DNA from: Pseudomonas cichorii
GTDB lineage: Bacteria; Pseudomonadota; Gammaproteobacteria; Pseudomonadales; Pseudomonadaceae
Length of the DNA stretch: 64,000 nt
Direction of reading: 5' to 3'
NCBI RefSeq assembly: GCF_018343775.1
Contig: NZ_CP074349.1
Coordinates: 2,408,001-2,472,000 of the forward strand
Shown here: positions 15,883 through 25,047 of the stretch, piece after piece
Layout of the letters: every line of letters starts with the position of its first letter
Numbering within the stretch: position 1 is the stretch's first letter
Program-made: the position numbers and the translations under genes
Notes under the pieces: generated by a model
What the model saw: the letters and a program-made list of their open reading frames with translations, nothing else
Database searches by the model: none
What the model was told of the DNA's origin: nothing

Positions 15883-18800
15883 CTACTCCTGTTCGACTGG
15901 ATGGGGCTTGCGACGCAATACCGACAGCACCCATACGAAGAAGATCGGTACCAGAATCACCCCCAGCAGTGTCGCGCTGAGCATGCCGCCGATCACGCCT
16001 GTACCGATGGCACGCTGGCTGGCAGCGCCAGCACCGGTGGCGATGGTCAACGGGACGACACCCAGGATAAAGGCCAGCGAGGTCATGACGATCGGGCGGA
16101 AGCGCAGGCGTGCTGCCTGGAGAGCCGAATCGCGCAGGGAATGCCCCTGTTCCCACAGTTCCTTGGCAAACTCGACGATCAGAATCGCGTTTTTCGCCGC
16201 CAGACCGATAATCGTGATCAGGCCAACCTTGAAGTACACATCGTTGGGCATGTCGACCGCGGTTACAGCCAGCACGGCTCCCAGGGCTCCGACCGGCACG
16301 ATCAGCATGACCACCAGCGGAATCGCCCAGCTCTCATAAAGCGCAACCAGCAACAGGAACACGACCACCAGCGCCAGTGCGAACAACACCGTCGCCTGAC
16401 CACTGGCCACTTTCTCCTGATAGGAGAGGCCGGTCCACTCGTAACCAATGCCCGGTGGCAGCTCGGAAACAATCCGCTCGATCTCGGCCATCGCCTCGCC
16501 GGTACTGACACCCGGTGGTGCATCGCCCGAAATCTTGAACGCCGGGTAGCCGTTGTAGCGGGCGATCTGCACCGGGCCTTCTTCCCAGTGAGTGGTGACG
16601 AACGCACCCAGCGGAACCAGTGTGCCGCTGCTGTTGGGAACATGGAGTTTCAGAACGCTTTCCGGTGTCATCCGCGAGTCCTGATCGGCCTGAACCACGA
16701 CTCGTTGCTGTCTACCGGCGTTGGCAAAGTCACTGATGACCGAGGAACCAAATGCCGTGGACAGGGCATTGTTGATCGACTCGAAACTCACCCCCAGTGC
16801 GCGGGCTTTTTCCCGGTCGATACTCAGACGCAGTTGTGGCGCTTCGGCCAGGCCTTCCATCATGGCGTAGAGGATTTTCGGGTTGCCATTGGCCTTGCCC
16901 AGCAATTCATTACGTGCTGCCAGCAGTGCTTCGCGACCCAGACCGGCTCGGTCCTGCAAGCGCAATGCGAAGCCGCCCGAAGTGCCGAGGCCTTCGATAG
17001 GCGGTGGCGTGACCGCCATGACCGTACCGTCGCTCAGGCCGGCGAAATGCTGGTTGAACGCTGCCGCTTCGTCGGCGGCCGATTGCCCTTTGCCGCGCTC
17101 GGACCAGTCCTTCAGGGTCGGGAAAGCCAGACCGGCGTTTTCGCCCATGCCGGAGAAACTGAAACCCAGCAGCATCGTCACCGAGTCGGTGCTCTCGCGG
17201 GACATCAGGTACTTTTCCAGTAACTGTGCCGTTTCATCGGTCCGCGCACGGGTCGCACCGGGCGGCAGTTGCACGTCGACGATCAGGTAGCCCTGGTCTT
17301 CGACCGGCACGAAGGATTCCGGCAGGCGCAGATAAAAGAAGCCCAGCAGGCCGACGATGCCGACATACACCAGCATGTAGCGGCCCGCACGTTGCAGCAT
17401 GCTCGAACTCAGTCGCTCGTAGCGGTGTGTCAGCTTTTCGAACAGGCGGTTGAAGCCGCCGAAGAAACCGCGTTTTTCGTGATGCCCGGCCGGAATAGGC
17501 TTGAGCAGGGTGGCGCACAGCGCGGGTGTGAACGTCAGGGCCAGGAAGCCCGAGAACAGGATCGACACCGCCAGCGACAGCGAGAACTGCTGGTAGATCA
17601 CGCCGACCGAACCGCCCATGAAGGCCAGCGGCAGGAACACGGCAGCCAGCACCAGAGTGATGCCCAGAATCGCACCCGACACCTGACCCATCGCCTTGAC
17701 CGTCGCGGCCGCCGGGGACAAGCCTTCTTCGGCCATGATCCGCTCGACGTTCTCCACCACCACAATGGCGTCGTCTACCAGGATACCGATGGCCAGGACC
17801 ATGCCGAACATGGTCATCATGTTCACCGAGAAGCCCAGCAGGTACATGATCGCCAGCGTACCCGCCAGACAGACCGGCACCACGATGGTCGGGATCAGGG
17901 TATAGCGGATGTTCTGCAGGAACAGGAACATCACCAGAAACACCAGCACCATGGCTTCGATCAGGGTGTAGATCACCTTGTCGATGGCCACATCCACAAA
18001 GCGCGAGGTGTCATAGGGTACGGAGAACTCGACGTCGTCCGGGAAATTGACCGACAGCTCGGTCAGGCGTTGCTTGACGGCCTTTACCGTCTCGATGGCG
18101 TTGGCGCCCGGCGAGAGCTGGATGGCGGCTGCCACGGCACGCTTGCCGTTCAGGCGCGACTCGAAGTTGTAATCCTGGCTGCCCACGGCAAGGCGTGCGA
18201 CATCGGCCAGATGCACGGTGGAGCCATCCTGATTGGCGCGCAGCACGATGCGCCCGAACTCTTCGGGATTATCCAGCGTGCCCTTGACCGCCAGGGTTGC
18301 GGTCAGCTCTTGCAGTGATGAGCCAGGCGTACTGCCGAAGCTGCCGGCAGGCACCTGAACGTTCTGGCCACGAATCGCCGTATTCACGTCATCGATGGAC
18401 AGGCCGAAACCCACCAGTTTCTGTGGGTCGATCCACACGCGCATGGCCGCTTCTGCGGCAAAGAACTGCAGCTTGCCGACGCCGTTCACACGGCTGATTT
18501 CATTGTTGACGTTACGCGCCGCATAGTCGGCCAGGGCAACGGTGTCCTTGTTGGTCGAATCGCCCTTGTAGCTCAGGGCGAAAATCATCAGGAACCCGGA
18601 GCTGGCCTGTTCCACCTGCAAACCCTGGCTCAGCACCGGCTGCGGCAGGCGCGCTTCGGCTTTCTTGATGCGGTTCTGCACTTCGACCTGAGCCATGTCC
18701 GGGTTGGTCCCCGGATTGAAGGTCACGTTGATTTCGGCAGAACCGGTGGAGTTGCTGGTCGACTCGTAATACAGCATCCCCTTGGCGCCGTTGAGTTCGT

Positions 18801-18999
18801 CCTCGATGACGCTGGTGACCGAGTCCACCAGCACCTTGGCGGAAGCGCCGGGGTAGGTGGCGGTGATGGTGATCTGCGGCGGCGCCACGACCGGGTATTG
18901 CGCCACCGGCAGCGACGGCAGCGCCATCAGGCCCGCCAGCAGGATGAACAAGGCAACGACCCACGCGAAGTTGGGGCGCTTGATAAAGAACAGTGACAT
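15883..18999 (-). CDS. RND multidrug efflux permease (HAE1 family)
   Basis: The 1038-residue inner-membrane pump is of the AcrB/MexB type, with 12 helices and two large periplasmic loops. The start MSLFFIKRPNFAWVVALFI and the motif GFSVNMMTMFGMVLAIGILVDD, with the proton-relay aspartates in helix 4, are typical. The two repeats give the expected full length. It exports hydrophobic drugs by proton antiport with a periplasmic adaptor and an outer membrane channel. The adaptor is encoded 33 bases upstream; no outer membrane factor is encoded here, so it must use one from elsewhere. The TetR gene beyond the adaptor probably represses both. Confidence 0.95.
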   Translation of the reverse strand: MSLFFIKRPNFAWVVALFILLAGLMALPSLPVAQYPVVAPPQITITATYPGASAKVLVDSVTSVIEDELNGAKGMLYYESTSNSTGSAEINVTFNPGTNPDMAQVEVQNRIKKAEARLPQPVLSQGLQVEQASSGFLMIFALSYKGDSTNKDTVALADYAARNVNNEISRVNGVGKLQFFAAEAAMRVWIDPQKLVGFGLSIDDVNTAIRGQNVQVPAGSFGSTPGSSLQELTATLAVKGTLDNPEEFGRIVLRANQDGSTVHLADVARLAVGSQDYNFESRLNGKRAVAAAIQLSPGANAIETVKAVKQRLTELSVNFPDDVEFSVPYDTSRFVDVAIDKVIYTLIEAMVLVFLVMFLFLQNIRYTLIPTIVVPVCLAGTLAIMYLLGFSVNMMTMFGMVLAIGILVDDAIVVVENVERIMAEEGLSPAAATVKAMGQVSGAILGITLVLAAVFLPLAFMGGSVGVIYQQFSLSLAVSILFSGFLALTFTPALCATLLKPIPAGHHEKRGFFGGFNRLFEKLTHRYERLSSSMLQRAGRYMLVYVGIVGLLGFFYLRLPESFVPVEDQGYLIVDVQLPPGATRARTDETAQLLEKYLMSRESTDSVTMLLGFSFSGMGENAGLAFPTLKDWSERGKGQSAADEAAAFNQHFAGLSDGTVMAVTPPPIEGLGTSGGFALRLQDRAGLGREALLAARNELLGKANGNPKILYAMMEGLAEAPQLRLSIDREKARALGVSFESINNALSTAFGSSVISDFANAGRQQRVVVQADQDSRMTPESVLKLHVPNSSGTLVPLGAFVTTHWEEGPVQIARYNGYPAFKISGDAPPGVSTGEAMAEIERIVSELPPGIGYEWTGLSYQEKVASGQATVLFALALVVVFLLLVALYESWAIPLVVMLIVPVGALGAVLAVTAVDMPNDVYFKVGLITIIGLAAKNAILIVEFAKELWEQGHSLRDSALQAARLRFRPIVMTSLAFILGVVPLTIATGAGAASQRAIGTGVIGGMLSATLLGVILVPIFFVWVLSVLRRKPHPVEQE

Positions 19000-19032
19000 A
19001 GAAAGTTATCCTTGATCGCGCTGAAGTCGGCC

Positions 19033-20193
19033 TTACTGAGCCTTGGCCTGCTGTTGAGCGGGTTGCGATTTGGGGACGACCTTGTCACCAGGATTGAGGC
19101 CGGTCATGTTGCCGACGATGATCTGCTCGCCTGCGCTCAACCCTTCGGTGATCTGCCAGCGCGAGTCCTGCATCGCTCCGGTTTTCACCGGTCTGGCTTC
19201 CACCGTTCCATCCTTGCCGATGACCAGCACCTGGGCTGCGCCGTCGCTGGAACGCTTGATGGCACGCTGAGGAATCAGGATCGCGTTATCGCTTGTGCTC
19301 TGTGGCGTGCGAACCCGCACATACATGCCGGGCAACAAGATGCCTTCGGGGTTGGCGAAGCGGGCGCGCAGGGAAACCTGACTGGTGGTGCGGTCTACCT
19401 CGATGTCGGTGAACAGCAGGGTGCCACGGCTCTGGTAGTCGGTCCCCTCGACGCTCAGGGAAAGGGCATCTTCACCACCTTTGGGCAGGCTGCCGTTCTG
19501 GATGGCGGTACGCATGCGCAAGGCATCGGCCACCGGCTGGGTGAAGTCGGCATACACCGGGTCCAGTTGCTGGATGGTTGCCATCAGCGTGGTTTCGCCC
19601 TGGCCGACCAGCGCACCTTCGGTGACGGTGGCTCGGCCGATACGACCGGAGATGGGCGCCTTGACCGTGGCATAACCCAGATCCAGCCGAGCCGTTTCGA
19701 CGTCGGCCTGGGCCGAGCGCCTGGCAGCGCTGGCGTTCTGCAGTGCGGCTTTGGCGGTGTCGTAATCCTGCTGGCTGACCGCTTCGATTTTCACCAGGGG
19801 TTCATAGCGTTTGACGGTGGCCTGGGTTTCGTAAAGCGTTGCTTCGGTGCGCGCCAGCTCACCCTGGGCTTTGGAAAGGGCGGCCTTGAAAGGGGCAGGG
19901 TCGATCTGGAACAAGATATCGCCAGCCTTTACATCGGCGCCTTCCACGAAGTTGCGACTGAGTACGATACCCGCGACCCGGGCGCGTACCTGGGCGACCC
20001 TGACCGGCTCGATACGGCCGGGCAGCTCGTTGATCAGGGTGAAAGCCTCGGTCTTGACGGCAACAGAGTCGACCTCCCGTGGTGCGCCTGACGCTCCCCA
20101 GCCTTGTTGGGCTTTTTGATCACAACCTGCCAGGCCCAATGCGGCCAGCAGCGTCACAACCGGAATAACACGCCATTCGCGCAACGTACTCAT
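19033..20193 (-). CDS. RND efflux periplasmic adaptor lipoprotein
   Basis: This 386-residue membrane fusion protein bridges the RND permease and an outer membrane channel. A lipobox (ALGLAGC, about residues 18-24) anchors it to the inner membrane. The barrel-sandwich halves (RVAGIVLSRNFVEGADVKAGDILFQID and VKAPISGRIGRATVTEGALV), a coiled-coil hairpin between them and the following beta-barrel and membrane-proximal regions follow the MexA/AcrA layout. It is the first gene of the two-gene efflux operon and is divergent from the TetR regulator, with a perfect palindrome in the shared promoter region. Confidence 0.94.
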   Translation of the reverse strand: MSTLREWRVIPVVTLLAALGLAGCDQKAQQGWGASGAPREVDSVAVKTEAFTLINELPGRIEPVRVAQVRARVAGIVLSRNFVEGADVKAGDILFQIDPAPFKAALSKAQGELARTEATLYETQATVKRYEPLVKIEAVSQQDYDTAKAALQNASAARRSAQADVETARLDLGYATVKAPISGRIGRATVTEGALVGQGETTLMATIQQLDPVYADFTQPVADALRMRTAIQNGSLPKGGEDALSLSVEGTDYQSRGTLLFTDIEVDRTTSQVSLRARFANPEGILLPGMYVRVRTPQSTSDNAILIPQRAIKRSSDGAAQVLVIGKDGTVEARPVKTGAMQDSRWQITEGLSAGEQIIVGNMTGLNPGDKVVPKSQPAQQQAKAQ

Positions 20194-20255
20194 GCTTTCA
20201 CCCGGGCAACGCCCATTAATCGCTAAAGTTGCGAATGATCTGTTTTGTACTAAGG

Positions 20256-20273
20256 TGAGTCAATATTGACTCA
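20256..20273. promoter_or_regulatory. Perfect 18-bp palindrome, likely TetR operator
   Basis: TGAGTCAATATTGACTCA is a perfect inverted repeat in the 163-base region between the efflux adaptor gene and the TetR gene. Size, symmetry and position fit a TetR-family operator controlling both promoters. Confidence 0.7.
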
Positions 20274-20356
20274 TATGAATCTTTTGTGAGCAATTGTTAA
20301 TGTTCTTTGAGGAAATGGGCTTTTTCTGCACAATGCCCGCCATGCCATTTTGACGA

Positions 20357-20929
20357 GTGAAAGACCACCCAATGGATTTACCCGCTGCTGATGAAAAACT
20401 CCTGAAAGCTCTGGCTATCGCGCTTGTCGAACATCCGGCAGGCACGTTCAAGGACATCGCCGAGGCTGCCGGCGTGAGCAAGGCTACCCTCAATCGCTTT
20501 TGCGGGACCCGCAGCAATCTCATCGAAATGTTGCTCAACCATGGCTCGTCGCTGATGAACCAGGTCATTGAAGCCTCGGACCTGGAGCATGCTGCACCGC
20601 TGGATGCATTGAGCCGTCTGATCGAAGGGCACCTGACCCATCGTGAAGTGTTGGTGTTCCTGTGCTTTCAATGGCGCCCGGATTCCATGGACGAACGCTG
20701 TGGCGGCACCCGCTGGATGCCGTATTCGGATGCCCTGGATGCCTTCTTCCTGCGTGGTCAGCGTGAAGGTGTTTTCCGGATCGACATCGGCGCACCGGTA
20801 CTGACGGAAATCTTCGCTTCCCAGCTGTTCGGGCTGGTGGATGCAGAACGGCGCGGCCGGGTGGCGCGTTCGGGTATGGCAGCATTGTTGATGCAGTTCT
20901 TTTTGCAGGGCGCGGCAGTGGTGAAGTAA
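20357..20929 (+). CDS. TetR family regulator of the efflux operon
   Basis: The 190-residue regulator has an N-terminal helix-turn-helix (GTFKDIAEAAGVSKATLNRFCGTRSNLIE, about residues 28-56) and an all-helical ligand-binding C-terminal part. TetR proteins divergent from RND pumps usually repress the pump and release DNA on binding its substrates. The annotated start is GTG at 20357; an ATG 15 bases later (MDLPAADEK) is equally likely, because neither has a clear ribosome-binding site. The gene converges on pchA with a REP pair at the junction. Confidence 0.9.
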   Translation: MKDHPMDLPAADEKLLKALAIALVEHPAGTFKDIAEAAGVSKATLNRFCGTRSNLIEMLLNHGSSLMNQVIEASDLEHAAPLDALSRLIEGHLTHREVLVFLCFQWRPDSMDERCGGTRWMPYSDALDAFFLRGQREGVFRIDIGAPVLTEIFASQLFGLVDAERRGRVARSGMAALLMQFFLQGAAVVK

Positions 20930-20935
20930 CCATTC

Positions 20936-20993
20936 GTAGCGGATTTATCCGCGAAGGGGCTGATGTGGCCGCCTTCGCGAATGAATTCGCTAC
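20936..20993. repeat. REP inverted pair between TetR gene and pchA
   Basis: Two 22-base REP units in opposite orientation (20936-20957 and 20972-20993) pair at 19 of 22 positions. The right arm overlaps the stop codon of pchA (20990-20992). The element lies where the efflux regulator gene and the 25-kb siderophore operon converge, so it may define both 3' ends. Confidence 0.8.
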
Positions 20994-22360
20994 CCTTGCA
21001 AAGCCTCGCGCATGGTCTGCATCTTCAGATCACTCTCCCGATACTCGCTCTCCGGCTCAGACTCACTGACCAGCCCGCACCCTGCAAACAGGGTCGCTCT
21101 GTTGCCGTCCAGCAAGGCAGAGCGCAGGGCGACGGCAAATTCGCCGCTGCCGCGATCATCCAGCCAGCCTACCGGCCCGGCGTACCAGCCACGATCCAGA
21201 TGCTCGTGATTGCGTATGTAGTCCAGTGCCTGATTACGAGGCAAACCGCCTACCGCCGGAGTCGGGTGCAGGCTTTCGACCATTGCCAGCAAGCGGGCGT
21301 CTGGCGCGAGTGTGCCCTGGACCGGCGTCAGCAGGTGCTGGATATGCGGCAGTTTGTGCAGCCGTGGCTGGCAAGCGATATCCAGTTCCAGGCAGTGCCG
21401 GCTCAGGCACTCCTTGAGGCTGGCGACCACCATCGCATGCTCGGCGTTATCCTTGCGGCTGGCGAGCAATTGCTCTCCCAACCGCGCATCGTCAGCGCTG
21501 TTCTGGCCGCGTGGTGCTGTGCCCGCCAGGGCCATGGTCCGAAACGCCTTGCCTTGTACGGTCAGCAGGCATTCAGGTGACGCGCCGATAAAGCAACTGT
21601 CCTGCCGAGCGAATGCAAACAGATAGGCATTGGGTTGTTTGTGCAGCAGACGTTGCATGACCTGATGCAAGGGCTGCGCAGCCGGTACGTTTTGCGAACG
21701 GGCCAGCACGACCTTTTCCAGGTCGCTGCGCTGGATCCAGCTCACAGCATTACTTACATCCTGCTTCCACAAGTGCGCCATGGACAGGCGCACATAGTTG
21801 TCGACGGGCGCAGCCTTGACGGGTACCGGTCTGGCGAGAACGGTCGCCCACTCGTTGACAAGGCTGTCGGCCAGTTGCTCACAGACGGTGCCTTGCGCCA
21901 CCAGCACATTGACGATCAGGCGTGTCTGGCCCTCGTTCTCATGCAGCTCGAAGCGCGGCAGGGTCAGCGCAGCATCGGGAAAATCACGCCATAACCGGGT
22001 TCTGTGATGGTGCCTGTCGAAGGCGAAACCACCGAACAGCGCCGGACGATGCGGGCCATGGACGACGGCGTCGGCTGCCAGGCTTTGCCAGCGATCTTCA
22101 AGCAGTTGCCAACTGTCGGTGCTGCGGGCATTGAACTCATGAGCAAGGCCCAGCCCCAGGCGATATTGCGCCTGAGCCTTGACGTGCCACAGGCTGGCCG
22201 GTTGCAGATGTTCCCGGTTGGCGCTGAACAGCGTCAGTGGCTCGACCTCCGGCGATGGCGTCGAGAATGACGCCAGCACAAAAGGCCGCTTCGGGCTGAC
22301 CCGCTGCCGGGCTTCGTCCAGGCATTTCAGAAGCCCGTCGAACGATGGGAGTGGGTTCAT
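20990..22360 (-). CDS. pchA: Isochorismate synthase (salicylate branch)
   Basis: The 456-residue enzyme converts chorismate to isochorismate, the first step to the salicylate starter of the siderophore. The C-terminal chorismate-binding fold shows MALAGTAPRGQ, the HPTPAVGGLPRN motif, and a late GCGLVSESEPESEYRESDLKM-type region with the Mg-binding glutamates. The start overlaps the pchB stop codon by four bases (ATGA), so translation is coupled. In Yersinia a single YbtS makes salicylate directly; here the task is split between PchA and PchB, as in the pyochelin pathway. It is the last gene of the long yersiniabactin-type operon. Confidence 0.93.
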   Translation of the reverse strand: MNPLPSFDGLLKCLDEARQRVSPKRPFVLASFSTPSPEVEPLTLFSANREHLQPASLWHVKAQAQYRLGLGLAHEFNARSTDSWQLLEDRWQSLAADAVVHGPHRPALFGGFAFDRHHHRTRLWRDFPDAALTLPRFELHENEGQTRLIVNVLVAQGTVCEQLADSLVNEWATVLARPVPVKAAPVDNYVRLSMAHLWKQDVSNAVSWIQRSDLEKVVLARSQNVPAAQPLHQVMQRLLHKQPNAYLFAFARQDSCFIGASPECLLTVQGKAFRTMALAGTAPRGQNSADDARLGEQLLASRKDNAEHAMVVASLKECLSRHCLELDIACQPRLHKLPHIQHLLTPVQGTLAPDARLLAMVESLHPTPAVGGLPRNQALDYIRNHEHLDRGWYAGPVGWLDDRGSGEFAVALRSALLDGNRATLFAGCGLVSESEPESEYRESDLKMQTMREALQG

Positions 22361-22680
22361 TGTTCACAAGCCTCCGGATGCAGGGTGCGCCAGTGATTGA
22401 TCTGCTGATTGATGAACCAGTGAATCAGGTCCTTGAAGAAATCCTCGGTCTGATCCACAGGCAGCCCCGCCTCGGCGGCCCATTGGCGCCGTTCTTCGAG
22501 CATGGCCACGACCCGCTCCGGGGCGGGAATGCTGTGTTCGTTGGCCTTGAAACGGGTAGCGGCCTTTACATAGGTCAAGCGTCGGGCAAGCAGACTGACG
22601 ATCTGCTGATCAATGCTGTCGATGCCTTGGCGTATGTCGCCCAGGTTCTGGCAGTCAGGCGCGGACTTGATGGCACTCAT
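22357..22680 (-). CDS. pchB: Isochorismate pyruvate lyase
   Basis: The 107-residue AroQ-type helical enzyme splits isochorismate into salicylate and pyruvate. The helix IRQGIDSIDQQIVSLLARR and the downstream YVKAATRFK and PERVVAMLEER segments carry the basic residues of the PchB/chorismate mutase active site. A longer upstream frame overlaps the ligase gene. The ATG at 22680 gives the normal family length, so I chose it. It sits between the salicyl-AMP ligase (14 bases upstream) and pchA (4-base overlap). Confidence 0.93.
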   Translation of the reverse strand: MSAIKSAPDCQNLGDIRQGIDSIDQQIVSLLARRLTYVKAATRFKANEHSIPAPERVVAMLEERRQWAAEAGLPVDQTEDFFKDLIHWFINQQINHWRTLHPEACEQ

Positions 22681-22694
22681 GGAAAACTCCGGAT

Positions 22695-24266
22695 TCACTG
22701 AGCCATGACGGCGAGTTGGCGTTTGTCTATCTTGCCCACGGCGGTCAATGGCCAGGCCGCGACCCACTCGAACTGATCGGGCAGCTTGTCTTCGCCCAAC
22801 CCGCATTCGCGCAACTGGTCACGCACCTGTTGGGCTGCGCCCGCAGGTTGTTCCCCGAGAATGAAGGCGCAGATGCGCTCGCCCAGCAGGCTGTCCGGCA
22901 CGGCAACCACAACGGCCGCCTCGACTTCAGGCAGGGTATTGAGGTGGGATTCGATCAATGCGGCCGAAATCTTTTCACCGCTGCGCTGGATCTGTTCCTT
23001 GATCCGGCCTTCGACGATCAGGTTACCGTCCGGCGTCCAGCGTGCCAGATCGCCGCTGCGGTAAAAGCCATCCGGGGTGAAGCTGACCGCGTTATGGGCT
23101 TCGGCCCGGTAATAACCGGCGATGGTGTAGGGGCCACGGGTCAGAAGTTCGCCCGTCTCGCCCGGCGCGACGTCCTGCAAGTCAGCGTCCACCAGCCGTA
23201 CTTCATCGAAGGGCGATAGCGGCCTGCCTTGGGTGTTGAGCACGGTATCCAGAGCGTCGGACGGCCGGGTGTAGCACAGCAGGCCTTCGGCCATGCCGAA
23301 TACCTGTTGCAGGCGACAGCCCAGGGCGTCCAGCAGTTGTTGCGCCAGAACCGGGTCGAGTCGCGAGCCGCCCACTTGCAATAACTTCAGGCTCGACAGG
23401 TCGCTGTCTTCCCATTCCCGGCCTTGCGCCCAGAGCTGCGCCAAGGGTGGAACCAGCGCCACATGGGTGACACGTTCGCGCTCAATCAACGGCATCGCCT
23501 GATCGCAGCTTGCGCTTTCGCCCAGAATGACCGTCGCCCCCGCCGCCAGGCTGCCCAGTATGCCGGGGCAGGCCAGGGTGAAGTTATGGGCGGTCGGCAG
23601 CACGGCGAGGTACACGCTGCTGCTGTCGATTTCGCACAGTTTGGCCGAGAGAGAAAAGTTATAGGCGTAGGCCGCGTGGCTGCGCGGAATCAGTTTGGGT
23701 GTTCCGGTGGTACCGCCAGAAAGTAGCAGCAATGCCGTATCGAGTGGATTGATGACTGGCCATGCCGGGCAGGGTGCATCCAGGGATGACAGTGCCGTGA
23801 AGGCTCCTGGTTCGCCATCGACAATCACATGGCGCAACGAGTGCTGGCGTTCGACGATGCCTGCTGCCATTTCCCGGTAGTCGAAGTCGCGGATACGGTC
23901 GGGAATCAGGTAGGCCACCGGTTCGGCCAGTTGGCACAGCGCTTCGATATCCTGGGCGCGTTGTGTGGGCATGGTCAGGACCGGCAGTGCGCCGATGCGC
24001 ATCACGGCGAAAAAGGCGCTGACAAAGGCCATGCTGTTGGGCAGTTGCAGCATTACCCGGTCACCGGCCACGATGCCCAGCGCCGCCAGCCCGCCTGCGA
24101 GGCGTTCGACCCGTTGCTGGAGTTGCGTGTAGCTCATGCGCAGTTCGCCCGAAACCAGAGCGGTGCGCGAACCCTTGGCCTGAGCCCAGTGTTGCAGGCG
24201 CTGGGGCAGCGTCAGGTCGAGGTAAGGTTGCAGCGGGTCATTGGGCAAGGTGTGTTGTGTGTTCAT
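22695..24266 (-). CDS. ybtE: Salicyl-AMP ligase (YbtE/PchD-like)
   Basis: The 523-residue stand-alone adenylation enzyme activates salicylate with ATP and loads it onto the aryl carrier domain of Irp2. Motifs of the ANL family are in order: LLSGGTTGTPKLIPRSH (A3 phosphate-binding loop), QVFGMAEGLLCYTR (A5), YRSGDLARWTPDGNLIVEGR (A7/A8) and TAVGKIDKRQL (A10 lysine). The VPPLAQLW segment is in the region that forms the aryl-acid pocket in the DhbE/YbtE group. It lies 12 bases after the thioesterase gene and just before pchB. Confidence 0.93.
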   Translation of the reverse strand: MNTQHTLPNDPLQPYLDLTLPQRLQHWAQAKGSRTALVSGELRMSYTQLQQRVERLAGGLAALGIVAGDRVMLQLPNSMAFVSAFFAVMRIGALPVLTMPTQRAQDIEALCQLAEPVAYLIPDRIRDFDYREMAAGIVERQHSLRHVIVDGEPGAFTALSSLDAPCPAWPVINPLDTALLLLSGGTTGTPKLIPRSHAAYAYNFSLSAKLCEIDSSSVYLAVLPTAHNFTLACPGILGSLAAGATVILGESASCDQAMPLIERERVTHVALVPPLAQLWAQGREWEDSDLSSLKLLQVGGSRLDPVLAQQLLDALGCRLQQVFGMAEGLLCYTRPSDALDTVLNTQGRPLSPFDEVRLVDADLQDVAPGETGELLTRGPYTIAGYYRAEAHNAVSFTPDGFYRSGDLARWTPDGNLIVEGRIKEQIQRSGEKISAALIESHLNTLPEVEAAVVVAVPDSLLGERICAFILGEQPAGAAQQVRDQLRECGLGEDKLPDQFEWVAAWPLTAVGKIDKRQLAVMAQ

Positions 24267-24278
24267 GTCCGGCTCCCG

Positions 24279-25043
24279 TTAATGATGGAAAGGGCTGATG
24301 CTGTTCTCGATGAAACCGAGAACACGGGCCGCAAAGGCCCTGGGACGCTGAGTCAGATAAAAGTGATCGCCTGCCATGGCGTGTTGCTGGTGATCGCCAC
24401 ACAGCCACTGGCTCCAGGCCGCCACTTCCTCGGCATCGGCCTCGGGGTCGTGACTGCCGTGCAGCAGGAGGGTCGGGGTGTGCAGTTGCTGGCGCTGGGG
24501 ATCAAGCAGGCGGTGGTAGCTTTCGGTGGCCTGGAAGTCCGCGCGCAGCAAGGGCATGAACAGCATCAGCAGGTCGCGGTCTGCCAACAGCGCCTCGCTG
24601 CAACCGCCAATGGCGACCAGTTGCTCGATAAAACGCTGGTCATCCAGATGGCTGAGCAGGCGTCTGCCACTCAGGTGCGGCGCATGGCAGGCAGACAACA
24701 CCAGCCCGGCGGGCGGTTTACCGGCCTGTTCCAGCAGCAGGCAGGTCTCGAAAGCCACCTGAGCGCCCATGCTGTGCCCGGCCAGGATCAGCTTCTGGCG
24801 CTGTGGGTTGGTCAGCGCCTGAATTTCAGCGGCAAGGCTTTCGGCCAGTGGCTGGACCTGACGCACGCAAGGTTCGTGCATGCGCTGGTCGCGTCCCGGA
24901 TAGATTGCCAGCGAAAGGTCCAGCCCCAGCTCGTCCAGGCCGCGCCAGCTCTGGAATGCACCGCCGCTGGCTCCGGCGAACGGGCAGAGCAGCACATGGG
25001 TGTCGCAGTGGTCGGCCTGGAGATAAGGTCGCAGCATGCCCAT
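24279..25043 (-). CDS. ybtT: Type II editing thioesterase (YbtT)
   Basis: The 254-residue alpha/beta hydrolase removes wrong acyl groups from the carrier domains of the siderophore synthetases. The serine nucleophile is in AGHSMGAQVAF (about residue 92), LLCPFAGASGGAF supplies the oxyanion region near the N terminus, and a late GDHFYL gives the catalytic His. I placed the start at 25043 because GGAGG lies nine bases upstream. Longer frames run into the reductase gene, which ends five bases before. The gene order reductase-thioesterase-ligase matches irp3-irp4-irp5 of Yersinia. Confidence 0.92.
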   Translation of the reverse strand: MGMLRPYLQADHCDTHVLLCPFAGASGGAFQSWRGLDELGLDLSLAIYPGRDQRMHEPCVRQVQPLAESLAAEIQALTNPQRQKLILAGHSMGAQVAFETCLLLEQAGKPPAGLVLSACHAPHLSGRRLLSHLDDQRFIEQLVAIGGCSEALLADRDLLMLFMPLLRADFQATESYHRLLDPQRQQLHTPTLLLHGSHDPEADAEEVAAWSQWLCGDHQQHAMAGDHFYLTQRPRAFAARVLGFIENSISPFHH

Positions 25044-25047
25044 GGAC

